Assembly (NCBI GenBank): GCA_963834685.1
Contig: CAWICW010000016.1
Span: 101,986-165,985, forward strand
Length of the DNA stretch: 64,000 bases
Source of the DNA: Palsa-504 sp963834685
GTDB taxonomy: Bacteria; Actinomycetota; Actinomycetes; Streptosporangiales; Streptosporangiaceae
Reading direction: 5' to 3'
Positions 57,473 to 64,000 of this stretch are shown here, piece by piece (within the stretch, counting starts at the first letter, position 1; each line of letters begins with the position of its first letter). The notes beneath the pieces were generated by a model. The model was not told where the DNA came from, did no database searches, and saw only the letters and a list, made by a program, of their open reading frames with translations. A program made the translations under genes and the position numbers.

Positions 57473-58317
57473 TCAGGCGTCCGGCCCGGACCTGGGCTTG
57501 ACGTGCATCTCCTCATAGGCCTTCCGGGAGCCGCACACGCTGGCCTTCGGGCACGCGCAGGCCCGGCCGTCCGCGGACAGCTTGACCACCACGGTGTCCG
57601 AGGGGACGTTGTGGCCGGTGACCGTACCCGGGCCTTCGGGGGTGGTGACGGTGCTGCCGACCGGCGGGGCGTCCTTGCGGAAGTCCTGGTACAAGGGGTG
57701 TTCGTACTTCAGGCAGCACATCAGCCGGCCGCAGGCCCCGGCGATCCGCAGCGGGTTCACCGGCAGGTCCTGGTCCTTGGCCATACGGACCGAGACCGGC
57801 TCGAAGTCCTTGAGGAACGTCGCGCAGCACAGGTCGCGGCCGCACGGGCCGATCCCGCCCTGCAGCCGGGCCTCGTCGCGCGGGCCGATCTGGCGCAGCT
57901 CGACTCTCGCCTTCAGCCGGCCGCCCAGGTCCCGGACCAGCGCGCGGAAGTCGACCCGATGCGGGGCGCTGAAGTAGACGATGAACACGTTCTCCGGCCC
58001 GATGTAGTCCACTGCGGTGACCTTCATCGGCAGCTGGTGCTCGCGGATCAGCCGGCGCGCGGCCAGCCGTCCCTCGGCCCGGCGGCGGCGGTTCTCCTCG
58101 TCCCGGGCCAGGTCGTCGTCGGTGGCCGGCCCCCGCAGACCGGCAGCCCGCCGATCTCCTCGCTTACCCACTGCGGGGCCCATACGCACTCGGCCACCTC
58201 GGGCCCGGAGTCGGTGGGCACGAGCACCTTGTCGCCGATGCCCGGCGAGTACGCGCCCGGATCCAGGTAGTACAGCCGTCCGTAGCGCTCGAAGCTGACC
58301 GCCATCATCATGCCCAC
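57473..58317 (-). CDS. ricT: RicT/PSP1-domain protein (one apparent frameshift)
   Basis: About 280 residues. From GTG 58317 the N-terminus reads MGMMMAVSFERYGRLYYLDPGAYSPGIGDKVLVPTDSGPEVAECVW; near 58135 a one-base shift joins the frame that continues GPATDDDLARDEENRRRRAEG ... MKVTAVDYIGPENVFIVYFSAPHRVDFRALVRDL and the cysteine clusters CGRDLCC and CGRLMCC. PSP1/RicT proteins bind iron-sulfur clusters and act in RNA processing complexes in Bacillus; the actinobacterial role is unknown. TAGTCT ends 6 nt before the GTG. The shift sits in a C/G-rich run and is probably a sequence error. Confidence 0.85.
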
Positions 58318-58323
58318 AGGGCC

Positions 58324-58329
58324 AGACTA
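58324..58329 (-). promoter_or_regulatory. -10 box for leaderless ricT gene
   Basis: TAGTCT on the minus strand ends 6 nt before GTG 58317. Confidence 0.4.
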
Positions 58330-58564
58330 CGGTGCCCGCCGCCCGGACCGGCTACCCCGTACCTCGCCGGCGTCCTTTCCTAATTCCGAACGGGCCGTGG
58401 TATCCGCCGTCTCGTGACGCCTTACCAGGCCATGATCAGGTATCCGAGATATGGCTGCTTGACCGGAAGAAGATCAAAGCCGCCCTTACCAGCGGCACCA
58501 ACCGTCCCCCTCTTCCCATCCGCACCATCCCTTGCCCCGGCAGCCCGGCCGGGAGTCAATGAAA

Positions 58565-58600
58565 GTCACTCCCTACCGCAAAGAATGGGTAGAGAGTGAC
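58565..58600 (-). terminator. inverted repeat, possible terminator of the topA-tmk-holB direction
   Basis: GTCACTCCCTACC (58565-58577) and GGGTAGAGAGTGAC (58587-58600) pair over 13 of 14 positions around a 9-nt loop. It lies about 155 bp past the holB stop, between holB and ricT, and is placed to end transcription from the right. Confidence 0.45.
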
Positions 58601-58629
58601 AACCACTGGTTTCGGTACCTACCCTGCGG

Positions 58630-58745
58630 CTGGGGATGGGACAGGTGGGGCAGGGGCAGGGGCGGGGGCGCGGGGACGGGGCGTGGGGGGCAGAGGGGCA
58701 GAGGGGCGTGGGGGCATGGGACGCGTGGGACACACGGGGGGCTCG
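58630..58745 (+). repeat. G-rich tract with quadruplex potential
   Basis: More than a dozen runs of three to six G on the plus strand, including GGGGCAGGGGCAGGGGCGGG and the repeated unit GGGGCAGA, directly after the 3' end of holB on the other strand. Confidence 0.6.
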
Positions 58746-58755
58746 GGCCGGGACG

Positions 58756-59998
58756 CTAACCTTCGACGAGGGAGAGGGTCATTTCCTCTACGGCCAGCAG
58801 AGGGGCGACGTTGAGGGGGAGGCGCTCGCGGCAGTGCATGATGGCCTGGAGGCGGCGCAGGGTGGACTCCGGGGACGACGCGGCGGCGACCGACTGCAGG
58901 TCGGCCGACCGGTCGCCGTTGGCCAGCTCGACGTCGGCGCCTAGCTGGATCATCAGCATGTCGCGGTAGAAGACGGCCAGGTCGAGCAGGGCCTGGTCCA
59001 GGGTGTCGCGCTTGACCCGGGTGGCGCGGGACTTCTGGCGGTCCTCCAGGTCCTTCATGGCGCCGGCCATGCCGCGCATGGCCTTGGCCACGCCCTTGCC
59101 GGTCGACCCCTCGCCGAACGCCTGGCGCAGCGACGTCGCGTTCCGGCTCGTCGAGTTCCTCGGTGACCGCCTTGGCTTCGTCCTCGGCGGTCCGGACCAG
59201 CGGCGGCGGCGGGCGAGAGGGCCGGGCCCGAGCGAGGTGGCTTGCAGCGGGACGCGCAGCACGTCGGCCCGGCGGCGGCGGCCGAGGCGATCCAGGGCCA
59301 GACGCCGGGCGCGGCCCACGTGTCCCTGCGCCGCGCGGGCCGCGGCCAGCGCTCGCGCGGGCTCGATACCGTCCCGCGTCGACCAGTACCTTAGCCACTG
59401 CGGCCGACGCCGGCACGACAAGCGTGACAACTCGGCACCGGGATCTGATCGTCGGGACCAGGTCCTCGGCCGACGGCGCGCACAGCAGCCAGACGGTCCG
59501 GGCGGCGGGCTCCTCGATGGCCTTGAGCAGCGCGTTGGCGGCCTGCTCGGTGCACCGGTCGGCGTCTTCGAAGAGCACGACCTGCCAGCGCCCGCCGGTG
59601 GGCGCGCCCGCCGCGCGCAGCACCAGGTCGCGGGTCTGCTTCACGCCGTAGGACAGCCCTTCGGGGCGGATCAGCAGCAGGTCGGCGTGGGTACCGGCCT
59701 GCACCTGGCGACAGCACGCGCACTCACCGCAGCCGCCGGACGGGCACAGCAGCGCGGCGGCGAACGCCCGGGCCGCCACCGACCGGCCCGACCCGGGCGG
59801 CCCGGTGAACAGCCACGCGTGCGTCATCGCGCCGGGCTCGGGCGGCTCGCCGGCCAGCAGCGCCGAGGCGGCGGCCGCGGCGCCCGGCGCAGCTGCCCGA
59901 CCACCGCGTCCTGCCCGGGCAGATCGGCGAAAGGGCTCCCGGTCCCGGCGGAACTGGCAGGCTTCCCGGACTTCTTCCCTGATGGCCGGGAAGTCACC
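58756..59998 (-). CDS. holB: DNA polymerase III delta' subunit (several apparent frameshifts)
   Basis: About 410 residues of the clamp-loader delta' subunit. Pieces in order: FADLPGQDAVVGQLRRA (frame 1), then MTHAWLFTGPPGSGRSVAARAFAAALLC with the zinc module CPSGGCGECACC and VVLFEDADRCTEQAANALLKAIEEP (frame 2), then GIEPARALAAARAAQGHVGRARRLALD (frame 3), a short stretch EDEAKAVTEELDEPERD back in frame 2, and the C-terminal domain GKGVAKAMRGMAGAMKDLEDRQKSRATRVKRDTLDQALLDLAVFYRDMLM in frame 3. Shifts near 59880, 59400, 59210 and 59130 lie in C/G runs. As the gene should be essential, sequence errors are the likely cause. The start is approximate. Confidence 0.8.
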
Positions 59999-62038
59999 GG
60001 TGCTCGCCTCGGCGACGGAGGGCACCGGGTCGGGCAGCATGTCGCGGATCCGGTCCTGGATGTCGCGGGTGATCTCCGGCTGCGGCCGGTCGGCGTCGAG
60101 GACCAGGTAGCGGTCGGGCTCGGCGCGGGCCAGGGCGAGGAAACCGGCACGGACCCGCAGGTGGAACTCGGCGGGTTCGGCTTCGAGCCGGTCGGCCGAA
60201 CGGGTCCGGCGGCTCAGCCCGGCCATCGGGTCCATGTCGAGCAGGATGGTGAGGTCCGGGGTGCGTCCGCCGGTCGCCCACCAGTTGAACCGGGCGATCT
60301 CCTCGACCGGCAGGTTCCGGCCCGCGCCCTGGTAGGCCAGCGAGGAGTCGACGTACCGGTCGGTGATGACGATCGCGCCCCGCTCCAGGGCGGGCGCGAT
60401 GACCGAGGCGACGTGCTCGGCCCGGTCGGCCGCGTACATCAGCGCCTCGGCGTGCGGCGACATGCCGGTGTGCGAGGTGTCGAGCAGCAGCGCGCGCAGC
60501 CGCATCCCGATCTTGGTCGCGCCCGGCTCGTGGGTGGTCACCACGTCGTAGCCGAGCTCGCGCAGCCAGATCGAGACCAGCCGGGCCTGGGTGGTCTTGC
60601 CCGAGCCCTCGCCGCCCTCGAACGCGATCAGCAGGCCGGGCGGGGCCGACGGCGGCGCGTTCCCGTTCAGGTGCACCGGCTCGAGCACCGGGGGCGGCTC
60701 GCTGCGGATCGCCGCCAGCAGGTCCTCGCGCAGCGGCACGCCCTTGCGGTCGTCCATCTGCCGGTAGGCCCGCATCCCGAGCAGGAACGCCACCACGGCG
60801 GCCAGCAGGATCACCGCGTTCTGCCCGGCCGAGGCGTAGGTGATGTTGCCGATCTTGACGTTCCCGGTCCCGTTCAGCGAGGCGATCACCCTGGTCAGGC
60901 CGTACGAGAGGAGCGGCACGACGGCGATGACGGTGAGCAGGATGACCTGGATGGAGGACTGGAAGAAGGCGAAGACCCGGCCGCGGGTATCGTCGTCCAC
61001 CTCCAGCCCGACGATGGTGAAGCCGGTCGCGTACGCGATCCCGGACAGCGCGCCGAGCAGCACCACGAACAGGACGACCACGCCAAGGACCGGCACCAGG
61101 CCGATCAGCGCGAGCGGCACCGCGGCGGCCGCGATCGTGAGCCCGAACAGCCTGCGCCGACTGAAGCTGCCGAGCACCTTCGTGCCGAGCGCCATGCCGA
61201 GCGCCATGCCGACGAAGATCGCGGCGAAGACCAGCCCCCAGCCGGCGCTGCCGCCGTGCAGCGTGTAGGTGATGTAGATGTAGCCCAGGCCGACCACCAC
61301 GCCGGCCGCGGCGAACGCGCCCACCATCCCGACCACCAGGCCGCGCACCACCGGGGTCTTCCCGATGAACCGCCAGCCCTCCCAGATGGACCTGAAGGTG
61401 GACGGCACGGAGATCTCCCGCTGGCGTTCCGCTTGGGTATCTCGCCGGATGAAGTAGACGGTGAGCGCGGAGATGAAGTACGAGGCGGCGTTGAAGTACA
61501 GGGCCAGGTCCACGTTGCTGGCGTGGAACAGCGGCGTGACCCGGCTGATCCCCTCGCTGACCAGCGCCAGCACGCTGAACAGGCCGGCCGCGAGCGGCGC
61601 GGTGCCGTACGTGGTGAGCAGGCTGAGCTGGTTCGCCCGCTCCAGCTTGTCCTTGGGCACCAGGTTGGGGATGGACGCGGCGGTGGCCGGGTTCCAGAAC
61701 TGGCTGGCCACGCCGGCCAGGAACTTGGCGACCAAGATCCAGATCAGGTTGGGGAACAGGGGGATGGACAGGAACAGCAGGCCGCGGACCACGTCGCCGA
61801 TGATCATCACCATCCGGCGGTCCAGCCGGTCCGCCACCGCGCCGGCCAGCGGCCCGAACAGCAGCGCGGGCAGCAGCGTCACCAGCCACACGGCGCTGAC
61901 GGCCGAGCCCTTGGCCGCCGCGCCGCCGGACGCGAGCGAGGGCGCCAGCACGGTCAGCGCGACGATGCTCAGCCAGTCACCCAGGCTGGACAGGGACAGC
62001 GCGATCCACAGCCGGCGGAACGGCTTGATCGACAGCAC
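59960..62038 (-). CDS. tmk: bifunctional MFS transporter / dTMP kinase
   Basis: A fusion of about 690 residues. Residues 1-430 form an MFS-type permease with 10-12 helices (FRRLWIALSLSSLGDWLSIVALTVLAPSLA; GPLAGAVADRLDRRMVMIIGD). Residues 470-690 are thymidylate kinase: P-loop AFEGGEGSGKTTQ, DRYVDSSLAYQGAGR, and the LID-like segment RTRSADRLEAEPAEFHLRV. MFS-TMK fusions are known from other actinobacteria. The kinase makes dTDP; the transported substrate is unknown. The frame has no stop at the expected end (about 59960) but runs into holB because of the frameshifts there, so the 3' limit is approximate. Start GTG 62038. Confidence 0.85.
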
Positions 62039-62235
62039 GCCGGGCTCACGGGCATGGTTGCGCCGCGCGGCGCCGCGCCCGAGCTCCCCCCGGTCGGCGC
62101 CGCCCTTGGCTAGCTCCGGCGCGGAAGTTCACGGCGTAAGCGTATCGGCACTGCTGGCCGCATAATGGGTTAGTCCTTGATCGTGATTTTAGGCTCGGTC
62201 CGGGTGCGACCGTCCGGGCGTAAGATCAAGATCTT

Positions 62236-64000
62236 TTAGAGGCCGAACGGGCCGGGGTGGCTGCTTTTTCTTCGTCGTGCGTGCTCCGGGCGGCGTGGTC
62301 CGGCGGCGGGTGGCGGCGGCGCGATGCGCCGGTCGGCCAGCAGCTCGGCGGCCCGCTGGACGGTGATCGAGGCCACCTCGTCGCCCTTGCGCAGCGAGGC
62401 GTTGGTCTCGCCGTCGGTCACGTAGGGGCCGAACCGGCCGTCCTTGATCACCATCGGCTTGCCGGTGGCCGGGTCCGCGCCGAGCTCGCGCAGCGGCGGC
62501 GCCGCGGCGCCGGGCGCCGCGGCCGCGGGCCTTCGGGCTGGGCGAACAGCTCCTTGGCCTCGGCCAGGGTCAGGGTGAACAGCTGGTCCTCCGACTCCAG
62601 CGACCGGCTGTCGGTGCCCTTCTTGACGTAGGGCCGTACCGGCCGTTCTGCACGGTGACCGGCTCGCCGTCGAGCTCGCCGAGCACCCGCGGCAGGCTCA
62701 GCAGCCTCAGCGCGTCGTCCAGCGTGACCGTGTCCAGCGCCATCGACTTCAGCAGCGACGCGGTCCGGGGCTTGGCCGAGGCCGGAGCGTCCTCGGGCGA
62801 GCTGCTCGGTCACGTAGGGACCGAACCGGCCGGCCTTGGCGACCAGCACGTGGCCGGTGGCGGGGTCGGTGCCGAGTACCACGTCAGCGTTCGGCTGATT
62901 GAAAAGCTCCTCCGCCCGCTCGACGGTCAGCTCGTCCGGGGCCATGTCCTCCGGCACGTTGACCCGCTGCCCGTCGCGCTCCAGGTAGGGGCCGTAGCGG
63001 CCGACCCGGACCACGATGTCGGAGTCGGCCAGCGGGAACGAGCTCACGTCCCGCGCGTCGATGTCGCCGATGTCGCTGACCAGGGACTTGAGTCCGGGGT
63101 CGGCGCTGTCCCCGTCGGCCCCGAAGTAGAACCGGCGCAGCCACGGCACCCGCTCGGTCTCACCGCGGGCGATCTCGTCCAGCACGTCCTCCATCCGCGC
63201 GGTGAACTCGTAGTCGACCAGCTGGCCGAAGTGGCGCTCGAGCAGCGTGACGACGGCGAAGGCGAGGAACGAGGGGACCAGCGCGGTGCCCTTCTTGAAC
63301 ACGTAGCCGCGGTCCAGGATGGTGCCGATGATGGTCGCGTAGGTCGACGGCCGCCCGATCTCCCGGTCTTCCAGCTCCTTGACCAGCGACGCCTCGGTGT
63401 AGCGGGCCGGCGGCCGGGTGGAGTGCTCGGCGGGGGCGAGCCGCAGCACGTCGAGCGGGTCGGCCTCGGCCAGCGGCGGCACCCTGCGCTCCCGGTCGTC
63501 GCGGTCGGCGTCCGGGTCGTCGGCGCCCTCCACGTAGGCCTTGAGGAACCCGTAGAAATTGATGACCCTGCCGCTCGCGCCGAACTCGGCCCGCTCGCCC
63601 GCGGTCGACGTCCCCGCCACCCGGACCGACACCGACTCGCCGGTGGCGTCCTCATCTGCGAGGCGACGGTGCGCTGCCAGATCAGCTCGTACAACCGACG
63701 CTCGTCTGAGGACAGGCGGTCGACGGGCGACCTGGGTCGGGGTGCGGAGCTCTCCCGGCCGGCCGGATAGCCTCGTGCGCCTCCTGGGCGTTCTTCACCT
63801 TGTTGGCGTAGGGGCGCGGGGCTTCGGGAGGTAGGTAGCCCGTAGAGCTCCGCTCGCCTGCTTGCGGGCCGCGCTGATCGCGGTCTGCGACAACGTCACC
63901 GAGTCGGTACGCATATAGGTGATGTAGCCGTTCTCGTACAGCCGCTGCGCGACGGACATCGTGTGCTTGGCCGAGAACCCGAGCTTGCGGGAGGCCTCCT
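62236..64000 (-). CDS. topA: DNA topoisomerase I, N-terminus beyond window (several apparent frameshifts)
   Basis: C-terminal two thirds of type IA topoisomerase. The active-site Tyr region GYITYMRTDSV is at the right edge. Next come EAHEAIRP, then GRPSTYATIIGTILDRGYV, VVTLLERHFGQLVDYEFTARMEDVLDEIARG and VRVGRYGPYLERDGQRV. The actinobacterial C-terminal repeats (AKAGRFGPYVTEQL, QNGRYGPYVKKGTDSRSLESEDQLFTLTLAEAKELF, IKDGRFGPYVTDGETNASLRKGD) follow in changing frames. Shifts are needed near 63850, 63760, 63655, 62800, 62640 and 62530. An essential gene with so many shifts points to base-calling errors. Confidence 0.85.

Larger units (their letters stand above)
58330..58755. other. intergenic region with hairpin and G-rich tract
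   Basis: No gene seen. It holds an inverted repeat at 58565-58600 and a G-rich block at 58630-58745, downstream of holB. The ricT promoter is at its left end. Confidence 0.5.

Noticed and set aside
59003..62113. A 1036-codon plus-strand frame opposite tmk and holB
   Set aside because: Composition (many Arg, Gln, His, Asp) is that of an antisense shadow; the minus strand encodes recognisable MFS-TMK and HolB domains.

Overview
The window is a high-GC actinobacterial chromosome segment. GC-rich third codon positions, an MFS-dTMP kinase fusion, MarP, the two-protein LigD system, an F420-type oxidoreductase and an EACC1-type conflict gene all point to Actinomycetota. The order topA, holB, ... 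marP, CoA-Nudix, nth resembles the mycobacterial Rv3644c-Rv3674c neighbourhood, with much accessory DNA between the two core blocks. Genus cannot be read from the sequence.

Region 1 (1-29.7 kb) is chromosomal backbone: DUF309, marP, CoA Nudix, nth, a ComF-like phosphoribosyltransferase, a GT-C-like membrane protein, a second Nudix protein, both LigD parts (NHEJ), a VIT transporter, a patatin/PlsC fusion, an autoregulated ArsR-SRPBCC/VOC unit, an acyl-CoA carboxylase beta chain, a secreted carboxylesterase, an epimerase/TetR pair, Pth2, and a UvrA-like/PPOX/VOC/AraC block. Several fragments of broken genes lie between them: a murA-like gene with its middle deleted, an epimerase tail and an SDR head.

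Region 2 (29.7-35.2 kb) starts with a complete group II intron placed directly before the araC start codon. A small first island layer follows (about 32.04-35.22 kb), bounded by partial tRNA-Thr repeats. It holds a stress-type protein, a VOC protein between two 69-bp repeats, and a protein of four tandem repeats.

Region 3 (35.22-53.67 kb) is an integrated genomic island. A 53-bp direct repeat (35221-35273 and 53587-53639) covers the 3' part of tRNA-Thr(CGT), and a decayed tyrosine integrase lies beside the intact tRNA. Cargo includes IS110, IS1182 and IS630 pieces, a four-gene operon (thioester-reductase-like SDR, class III aminotransferase, SRPBCC, acyl-CoA dehydrogenase-like), an ABC exporter with TetR flanked by a 348-bp duplication, a VapBC-type pair, the wreck of a TOTE conflict helicase and, most notably, an EACC1 gene followed by one gene encoding a caspase-like peptidase fused to a near-complete GroEL-type chaperonin. 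The chaperonin part keeps the residues matching GroEL Asp52 and Asp87 but has Arg at the position of catalytic Asp398. This two-gene unit is the best candidate for an undescribed defence or cell-death system.

Region 4 (53.7-64 kb) returns to backbone: F420-type oxidoreductase, ECF sigma/zinc anti-sigma pair, a secreted beta-propeller protein, ricT, holB, MFS-tmk and topA (N-terminus beyond the window). Essential genes here carry many apparent frameshifts, more likely sequence errors than decay.

Many genes use what looks like leaderless transcription: a TANNNT-like -10 box ends 6-7 nt before the start codon, with no Shine-Dalgarno.
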